From assembly GCF_002871005.1 (NCBI RefSeq), contig NZ_PHSN01000004.1, positions 248,001 to 312,000 of the forward strand: a stretch of 64,000 nucleotides of DNA, read 5' to 3'. Below the pieces are notes generated by a model that ran no database searches, was not told the origin of the DNA, and saw nothing but the letters and a program-made list of their open reading frames with translations. The translations under genes and the position numbers were made by a program. Of this stretch, positions 35,048 to 42,773 are shown piece after piece; within the stretch, counting starts at the first letter, position 1, and each line of letters opens with the position of its first letter. The DNA is from Acidimangrovimonas sediminis (GTDB lineage: Bacteria > Pseudomonadota > Alphaproteobacteria > Rhodobacterales > Rhodobacteraceae).

Positions 35048-35076
35048 TTGGACAGCGCATCAAGAATGCGTATAAA
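35048..35076 (+). promoter_or_regulatory. Promoter of a candidate small RNA
   Basis: TTGGAC (35048-35053) and TATAAA (35071-35076) with an ideal 17-bp spacer, in a stretch with no gene on this strand. Transcription should start at about 35083. Confidence 0.65.
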
Positions 35077-35082
35077 GGGGGC

Positions 35083-35156
35083 ACTGCTCGATAGGTTTCT
35101 TGCCTGTATGAAACCTGCCTCAATAACTTAACGCCCGCCTCGTGCGGGCGTTTTTT
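35083..35156 (+). ncRNA. Candidate small RNA of about 74 nt
   Basis: Between the promoter at 35048-35076 and the terminator ending at 35158 lies an independent short transcription unit. It contains hairpin 1 (AGGTTTC 35093-35099 against GAAACCT 35110-35116, 10-base loop), an unpaired stretch GCCTCAATAACTTA, then the terminator hairpin with eight T. This is the layout of an Hfq-type bacterial sRNA. No start codon with a ribosome-binding site lies inside. It sits between the divergent peptide-binding gene and the SDR. I cannot tie it to a named family from memory. Confidence 0.6.
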
Positions 35157-35158
35157 TT
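35130..35158 (+). terminator. Strong intrinsic terminator
   Basis: AACGCCCGC pairs with GCGGGCGTT around a CTCGT loop, followed by a run of eight T (35151-35158). The only upstream unit on this strand that it can end is the candidate small RNA. Confidence 0.9.
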
Positions 35159-35375
35159 GGTCGATGCAGAAACTCCGCGGTGGTGGAAGGTGGTGCGATC
35201 ACCCGACCGACCTGCCCGGGGAATCGCATGACTTCTGAAGGAAGATCCGGCCCGTGCTCTAGGGCCCATGGCTGCCGGCCACAAGGCACCGTCGCGTGTC
35301 CCGGCGTGAAGGCGCTGGTCTTCGCCTGTACCGGCTGTCTATGGTGCGCCGAGATGCCGCAAGGGAGCACCAAGC

Positions 35376-36149
35376 ATGAACCTTCAGGGAAAACGCGCGA
35401 TCGTCACCGGGTCGAACTCGGGCATCGGGCTGGGCGTGGCCGAGGCGCTGGCCGGCGCCGGGGCCGAGGTCGTGATCAACTCGTTCACCGACCGAGACGA
35501 GGATCACGCGCTCGCCGCCGAGATCGCCGCGCGCCACGGGGTGGAGGTTAGCTATATCGCGGCCGACATGTCCGACGGCGCAGCCTGTCGCGCGTTGGTG
35601 GAACGCGCGGGTGGCTGCGACATCCTGGTGAACAACGCGGGCATCCAGCACGTCGCGCCGATCGAGGAATTCCCAGTGGCCCAATGGGACCGGATCATCG
35701 CGATCAACCTGACCTCGTCCTTCCACACCATCGCCGCGGCCCTGCCGGGCATGCGCGACAAGGGCTGGGGCCGGATCGTCAACGTGGCCTCGGCCCATGG
35801 CCTGACCGCCTCGCCCTACAAATCGGCCTATGTCGCGGCCAAGCACGGCATCGTCGGCCTGACCAAAACCGTCGCGCTAGAGGCCGCGGGCAAGGGTGTC
35901 ACCTGCAACGCCATCTGCCCGGGCTACGTGCTGACACCGCTGGTCGAGGCGCAGATCCCCGACCAGATGAAGACCCATGGCATGGACCGCGAGACGGTGA
36001 TCCGCGAGGTCATGCTCGACCGCCAGCCCTCGCGCGAATTCGCGACGGTGGAGGAGATCGGCGGCACCGCGGTCTTCCTGTGCTCCGAGGCGGCACGCCA
36101 GATCACCGGCACGACGATCAGCGTCGACGGCGGCTGGACCGCGCTCTAA
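35376..36149 (+). CDS. 3-hydroxybutyrate dehydrogenase-like SDR
   Basis: A 257-residue short-chain dehydrogenase: NAD-binding TGSNSGIGLG (about 11-20), NNAGIQHVAPIEEFP, the catalytic SAHG and YKSAYVAAKHG (Tyr and Lys), and CPGYVLTPLVEAQI. The HVAPIEEFP, LTASPYKSAY and CNAICPGYVLTPLVE segments match bacterial D-3-hydroxybutyrate dehydrogenases, which convert 3-hydroxybutyrate to acetoacetate in polyhydroxybutyrate turnover. Start preceded by GGGAGCACCAAGC. Monocistronic in appearance. Confidence 0.88.
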   Translation: MNLQGKRAIVTGSNSGIGLGVAEALAGAGAEVVINSFTDRDEDHALAAEIAARHGVEVSYIAADMSDGAACRALVERAGGCDILVNNAGIQHVAPIEEFPVAQWDRIIAINLTSSFHTIAAALPGMRDKGWGRIVNVASAHGLTASPYKSAYVAAKHGIVGLTKTVALEAAGKGVTCNAICPGYVLTPLVEAQIPDQMKTHGMDRETVIREVMLDRQPSREFATVEEIGGTAVFLCSEAARQITGTTISVDGGWTAL

Positions 36150-36177
36150 GCGCATCATGGCAAGCCGGGACAGCGCC

Positions 36178-36300
36178 GGCCCGTGGGGTGGCGCATCCCA
36201 CCCCTGAACTTCGGCGCTTCATGCCAGTCAGGCCCCTCCATCGTCGGAGCGTCGTGCAAGGGTGAAAAGCGTCCGCCCGGACGGGCCGGCGCTTGCCCTG
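36178..36300. repeat. Diverged intergenic repeat, copy 2
   Basis: Collinear blocks match copy 1 at 10476-10600. It begins with a 7-bp hairpin, GGGGTGG against CCACCCC (36185-36204), that may also help end the SDR transcript. The rest of the 286-bp gap to lysE holds nothing I recognise. Confidence 0.5.
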
Positions 36301-36435
36301 CCGTCGCCACGTGTGACCGCGCATCGGGCCGGACCTGCCCTTTCGAAATGCAATTCCGTTTCGCCGGGCGATCACCCCGGGCGGCGCCCGCCTCTCCCCG
36401 GGAGGGCCCTACCCTCAGCGCGCCTGATCCACGGG

Positions 36436-37047
36436 TCAGACCGCCCCGCGGATCAGTTCGAACGCCAGCCCCCACATCACCAGCCCGATGAACAGGTCGA
36501 GCACTCGCCACGCGCGGGGCGAGGTCATGACCGGCGCCAGAAGCCGCGCCCCGTAGCCCAGCGAGAAGAAGAACGCGAAGGAGGCGCAGACCGCGCCGAT
36601 CCCGAAGGCCGCCTTCGTCTCCACCCCGTGGAACTGTGTCGACACCGCGCCGATCAGCCCCAGCGTATCAAGGTAGACATGCGGGTTCAGCCAGGTGAAG
36701 GCGGCGCCCACGGCCAGCGTCCGCCCCAGCCCCGCGCTCTGCCCCGCCAGCACCAGCGCGTAATCCCCCCGCCACGCGGCGATCATCCTTTGCGCGCCGT
36801 AGACCGCCAGAAATGCCGCGCCGGCCAGTGACATCACCCGCGGCAGCCAGGGCACCAGCGACACCACCGCACCGAAGCCGGTGACCCCGGCAGAGATCAG
36901 CACCGCATCAGACAGCGAACAGAGCAGGACGAGCGGCAGCACATGCGCACGCAATAGCCCCTGCCGCAGGACAAAGGCATTCTGCGCCCCGATCGCAAGG
37001 ATCAGCGACCCTCCGGTGAGGAAGCCGGTCAGCGCGGGTCCCAGCAT
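36436..37047 (-). CDS. LysE/ArgO family amino-acid exporter
   Basis: A 203-residue inner-membrane protein with six hydrophobic segments. ILAIGAQNAFVLRQGL near the N-terminus and TWLNPHVYLDTLGLIG in the middle are the family signatures; the second is close to the ArgO subtype. It should export basic amino acids such as arginine or lysine. Its ATG directly abuts the TAG of the DUF502 gene, so the two are cotranscribed. Confidence 0.92.
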   Translation of the reverse strand: MLGPALTGFLTGGSLILAIGAQNAFVLRQGLLRAHVLPLVLLCSLSDAVLISAGVTGFGAVVSLVPWLPRVMSLAGAAFLAVYGAQRMIAAWRGDYALVLAGQSAGLGRTLAVGAAFTWLNPHVYLDTLGLIGAVSTQFHGVETKAAFGIGAVCASFAFFFSLGYGARLLAPVMTSPRAWRVLDLFIGLVMWGLAFELIRGAV

Positions 37048-37758
37048 CTAGCGCGCGGCCTTCGCCGGGGGCGTGGCCGGATCCTTGGGGTTGGGATACA
37101 CCAGCCCGGCCGAGATGATCAGCTTTGCCGCGTCCTCGACCTTCATGTCGAGGAGCGTCACCTCCGAGGCAGGCAGGTACAGCAGAAAGCCCGAGGTCGG
37201 GTTTGGCGTGGTCGGCAGGAAGACCGACACGATCGCCTCCTCCGCCGGGATGCGCTGCGCGATCTCGCCCTTGGCATTGGTCGAGACGAAGCCGATCGCC
37301 CAGATCCCCTTGCGCGGGTATTCCACCAGGCAGGCCTTGTCGAAATTCGATTCCGTCTGGGCAAAGACCGTCTCGGCGATCTGCTTCAGCCCCGCGTAGA
37401 TCGAACGCACGACGGGCATCCGGTCGACCATCCGCTCGCCCCAGCCCAGCATCGAGCGGCCGATGATGCCCTTGGCCAGCCAGCCGACGATCACCGTGAA
37501 GACGAGAAAGATGATGACGCCGACGCCGCGGATGTTGATCGCGAACTGCGGCCCCAGCCAGTCGCCCAGAAGGCTGCCCGGCTGGAACCTGCGCGGGATG
37601 AAGGGCAGCACCCAGCTGTCGATCCAGCCGGTCACCGTCCAGATCAGGTAAAGGGTCAGGCCGATCGGCAGCACGACCACCAGGCCGGTCAGGAAAGAAT
37701 TGCGCAACCGCCCGAACCGGCGGCGCTTTTTCGGGTGATGCTCGTCGTGTTCGGTCAT
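37048..37758 (-). CDS. DUF502 family membrane protein
   Basis: A 236-residue protein. A basic N-terminus (KKRRRFGRLRNSFL) precedes two membrane spans (about 20-42 and 75-97), then a conserved soluble part with VRSIYAGLKQIAETVF and VYLPTTPNPTSGFLL-like sequence, both hallmarks of DUF502. Function not established. Start at 37758 (MTEHDEHHP) gives the usual length; an upstream alternative adds 13 residues. First gene of a two-gene unit with the LysE exporter. Confidence 0.88.
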   Translation of the reverse strand: MTEHDEHHPKKRRRFGRLRNSFLTGLVVVLPIGLTLYLIWTVTGWIDSWVLPFIPRRFQPGSLLGDWLGPQFAINIRGVGVIIFLVFTVIVGWLAKGIIGRSMLGWGERMVDRMPVVRSIYAGLKQIAETVFAQTESNFDKACLVEYPRKGIWAIGFVSTNAKGEIAQRIPAEEAIVSVFLPTTPNPTSGFLLYLPASEVTLLDMKVEDAAKLIISAGLVYPNPKDPATPPAKAAR

Positions 37759-37961
37759 GCGCGTCCCTGTCGTCAGGGCAGACTGTACGGGGCGCACGTG
37801 CGCCCCGCAATGGGCGGCGCACAGCAGTTCCCTGCCCGATGATCAGATCAGGTGACCGGGCGAAGCCATCCCGACCGGCGCCGCGGCGCCGGTCACCACG
37901 TGCACGCAAAGGGACGCGCAGCCGGGGACTTAGGCGGTCGCGAACCTGCGCCCCGGGACGT

Positions 37962-38879
37962 CTAGCGCGACGACTGCGCCGCGATCTCGACCGCGATCGC
38001 CGCGGCGAGGCGGGCGTTCGACAGCACCAGCGCGATATTGGCCTCAAGCGAGCGGCCCTCGGTGATCTCGAAGATCCGGCCCAGGAGGAAGGGCGTCACT
38101 TCCTTGGCCGCGATCCCCTGCTCCACGGCTACCGCCAGCGCGGCCTCGATCGCCGGAACGATCTCGGCCCGCGGGATCTCCGCCTCGGCGGGGATCGGGT
38201 TGGCAACCAGCTGGCCGCCCGCCAGCCCCAGCGCGCCGCGCGCCAGATGCGCCCGGGCGATCGCCGCCGCGCTGTTCATGCTGAGCGGCGCCTTCAACCC
38301 CGACTCACGCGACCAGAAGGCGGGAAAGCCCTCCTGCCCGTAGGCGATCACCGGCACGCCATTGGTTTCCAGCACCTCGAGCGTCTTGGGCACGTCGAGG
38401 ATCGCCTTCGCCCCGGCCGCCACCACCGTGACCGGGGTCAGCGACAGCTCGCGCAGGTCGGCCGAGATGTCGAACGTCTCCTCCGCGCCGCGGTGCACCC
38501 CGCCGATGCCCCCGGTGGCAAAGACCGAGATCCCCGCCAGCGCCGCCGCAATCATCGTCGCCGCCACCGTCGTGGCCCCCGTGGCCCCCTCGGCCAGACA
38601 GACCGCGAGGTCGGCGCGCGAGAGCTTGCGAACCCCCGTCGCCTGCCCCAGCCGGTCAAGCGCGGCCGCATCGAGACCGATGTGCAGCTTGCCGTCCAGC
38701 ACGGCGATGGTCGCGGGCACGGCCCCAGCGCCGCGAATCTCGGCCTCGACCGCACGGGCAGTCTCGACGTTGCGGGGCCAGGGCATGCCATGGCTGATGA
38801 TGGTCGATTCCAGCGCCACCAGCGGACGCCCCGCCTGCTGCGCCTCGGCCACCTCTCGGGACAGGATCAGTTCGGTCAT
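37962..38879 (-). CDS. psuG: Pseudouridine-5'-phosphate glycosidase
   Basis: A 305-residue PsuG with VALESTIISHGMPWPRNVETA, the central FATGGIGGVHRGAEETFDISADL, and NPIPAEAEI. The enzyme cleaves pseudouridine 5'-phosphate to uracil and ribose 5-phosphate. Its kinase partner lies about 1 kb upstream on the same strand, with two genes on the opposite strand in between. No pseudouridine transporter is seen. Confidence 0.95.
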   Translation of the reverse strand: MTELILSREVAEAQQAGRPLVALESTIISHGMPWPRNVETARAVEAEIRGAGAVPATIAVLDGKLHIGLDAAALDRLGQATGVRKLSRADLAVCLAEGATGATTVAATMIAAALAGISVFATGGIGGVHRGAEETFDISADLRELSLTPVTVVAAGAKAILDVPKTLEVLETNGVPVIAYGQEGFPAFWSRESGLKAPLSMNSAAAIARAHLARGALGLAGGQLVANPIPAEAEIPRAEIVPAIEAALAVAVEQGIAAKEVTPFLLGRIFEITEGRSLEANIALVLSNARLAAAIAVEIAAQSSR

Positions 38880-39089
38880 CAGGGCCTCCGTTCCGGATCG
38901 AAGCCCGCCCTATCGCAGGCACCGCGGAAGAGCGCAATCCCCCTTTGCGGGCAAGGTCTTCACGCCGCCGGACAGGGCGGTTCCCCCAGCGCCGCGCCCC
39001 GGCCGGCCGCGGCGCGGTGTCGCGGGAACTTCCCGACGCGGTCGTGCGTTGGTCGATCAAATCTCAAGCCCAGCCACAGGAGGCCTGTC

Positions 39090-39428
39090 ATGGCGACCAC
39101 GACGAAGTCCACCGACACGAAACCCGAAGTTCCCGACCTTGCCGCCGAAGTCGCGGCGCTGCGCAACGAAATGAGCAACGTCATCTCGCTGATGGGCCGC
39201 CTCGGCCAGGATAGCGCGACCGTGGCCCGCGATTCCGCCAAGGCCAAGGTGGCCGAGGGCGTCGCGCGCGGGTCGGAAGCGGCAGGCAAGGCGGCCGACC
39301 GCGCCCGCAACGAATGGGCCGGCGTCGAAAGCCGGATCCTGGCCGAGACGCAGGCGCGTCCGTGGCGCACCTTGGGCATCGCCGCGCTGGGCGGCTTTGC
39401 GCTGGGCATCTTCCTGCGCCGGCGCTGA
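39090..39428 (+). CDS. YqjD/ElaB-like (DUF883) protein
   Basis: A 112-residue protein with a heptad-patterned amphipathic first part (LAAEVAALRNEMSNVISLMGRLG), a long charged helix, and a C-terminal hydrophobic anchor ending GIAALGGFALGIFLRRR. E. coli YqjD and ElaB are C-tail-anchored proteins that associate with ribosomes in stationary phase; the function here is inferred only from fold plan. A CAGGAGGCCTGTC precedes the ATG. Followed after 20 bp by the holin-like gene. Confidence 0.78.
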   Translation: MATTTKSTDTKPEVPDLAAEVAALRNEMSNVISLMGRLGQDSATVARDSAKAKVAEGVARGSEAAGKAADRARNEWAGVESRILAETQARPWRTLGIAALGGFALGIFLRRR

Positions 39429-39448
39429 CGGCAGGGGGGAACGTCGGG

Positions 39449-39880
39449 ATGGGGATCATCCCCAGAATATTCGCGGCTTTGCTGCGCGAAGAGATCGGGG
39501 CGGTCCGGGGGCGTTTTGCCGCCGAGGCCGCCTTCGGTGCGATCATCGCGCTCTGCGTGGTGCTGGCGCTCGGCTTCGGGATCGCTCTGGGCGTGACCGC
39601 TCTGGCGCAAAGCTACGGCGTGCTGGTGGCGCTGGGGACGGCCGCGCTGTCGGCCCTGCTGCTGGCGCTGATCGTCTGGGGCCTGATGGTGCGCGCCCGC
39701 CGCCGTGCCAGGCGCGCCCGGATGCTGCGCCGCGCCAACCAGGTGCGGGCGCTCCGCCTCGCGCTGATCGAGACCGCGCCGATCCTGCGCAACGCGCCGC
39801 TCCTGGCCTTCGGGGCGGCCTTGTTCGCGGGCCTCGCGATGGGCGGCGAGACCGAGAGCGAAGGCGAGGACGAGGGTTAG
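39449..39880 (+). CDS. Phage-holin-family (YqjE/DUF1469-like) membrane protein
   Basis: A 143-residue protein with a first part RIFAALLREEIGAVRGRFAAEAAFG, two membrane spans (about 28-50 and 54-76) and a third hydrophobic stretch near 112-130. This resembles YqjE, which sits next to YqjD in other genomes, and is annotated as a holin superfamily member on hydropathy, not on lytic activity. Its TAG overlaps the convergent psuK TAA (39877-39880). Confidence 0.72.
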   Translation: MGIIPRIFAALLREEIGAVRGRFAAEAAFGAIIALCVVLALGFGIALGVTALAQSYGVLVALGTAALSALLLALIVWGLMVRARRRARRARMLRRANQVRALRLALIETAPILRNAPLLAFGAALFAGLAMGGETESEGEDEG

Positions 39881-40767
39881 ACCACCTCGCCCGAGACGTA
39901 ATCGGCCGCCGATTTCAGCGCCGCCTCAAGCGCGGATGCGCGGTCGTCACCGCGCAGCTCGGCCACGACGTGGCCGGCCATGAAACTGTCGCCGGCACCG
40001 GTGACGCGGCGCACCATGACCGGGGGCGGCACGCGCGAGATGATGCCCGCCCCGCTGCCGTCGGCGCAGGCCCGGCCGCCATCCGTCACCAGCACCCGGC
40101 GCGCGCCGCGCGCCATCAGCCCCTCGGCCGCGGCTTCCGCCGTCCCGAACTGGCAATGGCAAAGCAGCCCCGCCTCCTCCAGATTGACGTAGAGCGTGGC
40201 CCTCCGGTGGCCAAGCAGCGGCATCAGCCGCTCCGCCTTGCCGGGGGAGGCCGGGGCAAGCCGCAGGTCGGCGGCGGCAAGCAGCGGGCTCTCGGCGATC
40301 TCGGACAGAAGCGCCTGCGTCAGGTTCCCGTCGAGCGCGACCGGCCCGGTCCAAGGCGCCCCTTCCCGGCCCAGACGGCCATCTTCCAGCGGCGCCAGGA
40401 TCTTTGCCCCGGCCGTTTCCAGCGAATGCGCATCGGCGATCGCGGCCACCAGCCCGCCGCCGCCCTCGATCGCCATGTAGCGATCGGTCGGCAGATCGTC
40501 GGAACGATAGACATAGTCGGTGTCGACCCCCAGCGGCCGGCAAGCGGCGATCAGTTCCCGCCCCTCGGCATCCTGGCCGACCGCGGTCAGCACCGCCGGA
40601 TGCAGCCCGAACCGCGCAAGCGTCTGCGCGATGTTCATCGCCACTCCCCCGGGGATCCGGGTGATCCGGCCCGGCACGTCCGAACCGAGCCGCAGCGCCG
40701 AAGGGGAACGGCCGATGATGTCCCACAGGACGGCACCGATGCAGAGGATGTCAGGACGTGTGGTCAT
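39877..40767 (-). CDS. psuK: Pseudouridine kinase (PfkB family)
   Basis: A 296-residue PfkB carbohydrate kinase with an N-terminal ILCIGAVLWDIIGR, the GGVAMNIAQTLARFG substrate region, and the C-terminal catalytic VTGAGDSFMAGHV (Asp base). The pairing with psuG identifies pseudouridine as the likely substrate, giving pseudouridine 5'-phosphate. The start at 40767 follows GAGGCGGCG; an in-frame ATG at 40791 is the alternative. Confidence 0.87.
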   Translation of the reverse strand: MTTRPDILCIGAVLWDIIGRSPSALRLGSDVPGRITRIPGGVAMNIAQTLARFGLHPAVLTAVGQDAEGRELIAACRPLGVDTDYVYRSDDLPTDRYMAIEGGGGLVAAIADAHSLETAGAKILAPLEDGRLGREGAPWTGPVALDGNLTQALLSEIAESPLLAAADLRLAPASPGKAERLMPLLGHRRATLYVNLEEAGLLCHCQFGTAEAAAEGLMARGARRVLVTDGGRACADGSGAGIISRVPPPVMVRRVTGAGDSFMAGHVVAELRGDDRASALEAALKSAADYVSGEVV

Positions 40768-40814
40768 CGCCGCCTCATGCCCGAGCGTCATATCCGTGAC
40801 AAGCCTGGAGCCGT

Positions 40815-40836
40815 GAGTATTTCGACAAGGATGAAG
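40815..40836. repeat. Interspersed element, GTATTT family, copy C
   Basis: The stretch starting GAGTATTTCG and ending GATGAAG upstream of psuK shares the GTATTT, AA and ATGAA positions with copies A (23242) and B (49338). The adjoining 40863-40920 holds a CCGGGGGC-type hairpin that ends against the DAHP synthase gene. Confidence 0.45.
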
Positions 40837-40932
40837 TTGGAAGGAAGGCGCCCTTGCCCTCATCCTGGCGGAAATCCTCCGCGGGGGTCCGGGGGCGCGA
40901 AGCCCCCGGCGCTCTCCGGGCGGCCACGCCGC

Positions 40933-42303
40933 TCAAAGCGCTGCGGCGCGCTGCATGCCGTGGCGGCTCGACAGTTCCTCGGCGACGAGGAACGCGAGCT
41001 CAAGCGATTGCGAGGCGTTTAGGCGCGGGTCGCAGGCGGTGTGATAGCGCGACGAGAGATCGCCGTCGGTCACCGCACGCACGCCGCCGGTGCATTCGGT
41101 CACGTCCTTGCCGGTCATCTCGAAATGCACGCCGCCGGGGATCGTTCCTTCCGCGTTGTGAACCGCGAAGAACTCGCGCACCTCGCGCAGCACGCTCTCG
41201 AACGGCCGGGTCTTGAAGCCCGAGGCCGACTTGATCGTGTTGCCGTGCATCGGGTCGCAGGTCCAGGCGACACGCGCGCCCATCTCCTGCACCGCGCGGA
41301 CGAGCTTCGGCAGGTGGTCGCCCACCTTGCCCGCGCCGAAGCGCGCGATCAGGGTAAGGCGCCCGGCCTCATTCTCCGGGTTCAGCTTCTCGATCAGCAC
41401 CTTGAGGTCGTCGACCTCCAGCGAGGGGCCGCATTTCAGGCCGATCGGGTTCTGCACGCCCTTGCAGAATTCGACATGCGCGCCGTCCGGCTGGCGGGTA
41501 CGGTCGCCGATCCAGATCAGGTGGCCCGAGCCCGCGATCGGCAGGCCCGAGGTCGAATCGACCCGGCAGAGCGCCTCTTCGTATTCCAGCAGAAGCGCCT
41601 CGTGCGAGGTGTAGAAATCCACCGTCGACATGGCGCTGGTGGTGTCGGCGTTCACCCCGGCCGCGTTCATGAAGTCGAGCGCGTCGCCGATCCGGTTCGA
41701 CAGTTCGCGGTAGCGTTCCGCCTTGTCGTCTTCGGCAAAGCCCAGGGTCCAGGAATGCACCCGGTGAATGTCGGCGAACCCCCCCGTGGAGAAGGCGCGC
41801 AGCAGGTTCAGCGAGGCCGCGGCCTGGGTGTAGGCCTGCAGCATCCGCGCCGGATCGGGGATCCGCGCCTCGGGAGTGAAGTCGAAGCCGTTGATGATGT
41901 CGCCGCGGTACGAGGGCAGCTCCACCCCCTTCACCGTCTCGGTCGCTGCCGAGCGCGGCTTGGCGAACTGGCCGGCCATGCGGCCCACCTTCACCACCGG
42001 CACCTTGGCGCCGTAGGTCAGCACGACGGCCATCTGCAGCAGCACGCGGAAGGTGTCGCGGATGTTGTCGGCCGAGAATTCGCTGAAGCTCTCGGCGCAA
42101 TCGCCGCCCTGCAGCAGGAACGCGCGGCCTTCGGACACGGCGGCGAGCTTCTGCTTGAGCTTGCGCGCCTCGCCCGCGAAGACCAGAGGCGGCATGCGCG
42201 AGAGCGTGGCCTCCACCCCCGCGACCGCGGCGGCGTCGGGATACTCGGGCATCTGCACCCGCGGCTTGGTGCGCCAGTCGGATTTGGTCCAGCCCTTGGT
42301 CAT
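40933..42303 (-). CDS. 3-deoxy-7-phosphoheptulonate synthase, class II
   Basis: A 456-residue class II (plant-type) DAHP synthase. Visible are [38 protein letters not shown] (metal ligands) and [18 protein letters not shown]. It condenses phosphoenolpyruvate and erythrose 4-phosphate, the first step to aromatic amino acids. Start at 42303 follows GGAGACGACG and matches the usual N-terminus ([11 protein letters not shown]). Erythrose 4-phosphate links it to the Calvin cycle, though it is 18 kb from cbb. Confidence 0.94.
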   Translation of the reverse strand: MTKGWTKSDWRTKPRVQMPEYPDAAAVAGVEATLSRMPPLVFAGEARKLKQKLAAVSEGRAFLLQGGDCAESFSEFSADNIRDTFRVLLQMAVVLTYGAKVPVVKVGRMAGQFAKPRSAATETVKGVELPSYRGDIINGFDFTPEARIPDPARMLQAYTQAAASLNLLRAFSTGGFADIHRVHSWTLGFAEDDKAERYRELSNRIGDALDFMNAAGVNADTTSAMSTVDFYTSHEALLLEYEEALCRVDSTSGLPIAGSGHLIWIGDRTRQPDGAHVEFCKGVQNPIGLKCGPSLEVDDLKVLIEKLNPENEAGRLTLIARFGAGKVGDHLPKLVRAVQEMGARVAWTCDPMHGNTIKSASGFKTRPFESVLREVREFFAVHNAEGTIPGGVHFEMTGKDVTECTGGVRAVTDGDLSSRYHTACDPRLNASQSLELAFLVAEELSSRHGMQRAAAL

Positions 42304-42372
42304 CGTCGTCTCCAGTTCCGGGTCGTCGTCCTGTAGGGCGGCCGGGGGCATCCCGACCGCAGGTCGGTCGCG

Positions 42373-42400
42373 GGTATACGCGAGCAGGTCATCATTGCAA
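42373..42400 (-). promoter_or_regulatory. Predicted promoter of the DAHP synthase gene
   Basis: On the minus strand TTGCAA (42395-42400) and TATACC (42373-42378) with a 16-bp spacer, giving a leader of about 60 nt. Confidence 0.45.
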
Positions 42401-42529
42401 AGCGCAAAGACCCGGCGCGCGGGTGGCAGGTGCCTGATTTTCGGGCAGTGGTTCGCGGTCTTTCCTGGGCGGCCGCATGGGGGCAGCGCTTCTGTGACGA
42501 GGGTCCGGGCGGGTGGAGAGGACGGCGGC

Positions 42530-42576
42530 GGGGGCGCTGCCCCCTGCACCCCCCGGGATATTTTCGCTCAGAAGAA
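42530..42576. repeat. Interspersed palindromic element, TTCTTCTGAGCG family, copy E (inverted)
   Basis: Read on the minus strand this repeats copy D (32870-32920) with one substitution in the first 36 bp, then diverges into its own hairpin, GGGGGC against GCCCCC with a GCT loop. It sits in the 470-bp gap between DAHP synthase and the GlxA-type regulator, in which no gene is seen. Confidence 0.75.
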
Positions 42577-42694
42577 GATCAGGGCGTTTCGTTTCTGCCG
42601 AGGGGGAATATCCCGTGCGTCGGCTGCGGGCGTCGGGGGGCGTGCGTCGGGGGGCGTGCGAGAGCGCCGTCCGGTCCGGGTCGCACGGTCGTGC

Positions 42695-42723
42695 TTGACT
42701 GGCCGATCAACCTCTTGTAGCGG
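42695..42723 (+). promoter_or_regulatory. Possible promoter of the GlxA-type regulator
   Basis: TTGACT (42695-42700) is followed after 17 bp by a weak TAGCGG (42718-42723). The -35 is good and the -10 poor, as expected of an activator-dependent or autoregulated promoter. Confidence 0.35.
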
Positions 42724-42731
42724 GCGCTGAT

Positions 42732-42767
42732 ACCTGTTTCCGTAGTGCGGAAACGACATGCACAGGT
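42732..42767. promoter_or_regulatory. Nested palindrome before the regulator gene
   Basis: ACCTGT (42732-42737) and ACAGGT (42762-42767) enclose a second dyad, TTTCCG-N5-CGGAAA (42737-42753). It ends six bases before the start codon at 42774, so it occupies the leader and ribosome-binding region and could act as an operator or as mRNA structure that limits translation. Confidence 0.5.
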
Positions 42768-42773
42768 CGCGTT

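Noticed and set aside
39449-39880. Holin-like gene as evidence of a prophage
   Set aside because: It pairs with a YqjD-like gene as in many non-phage genomes, and no lysin, capsid, integrase or att-like repeats are nearby.
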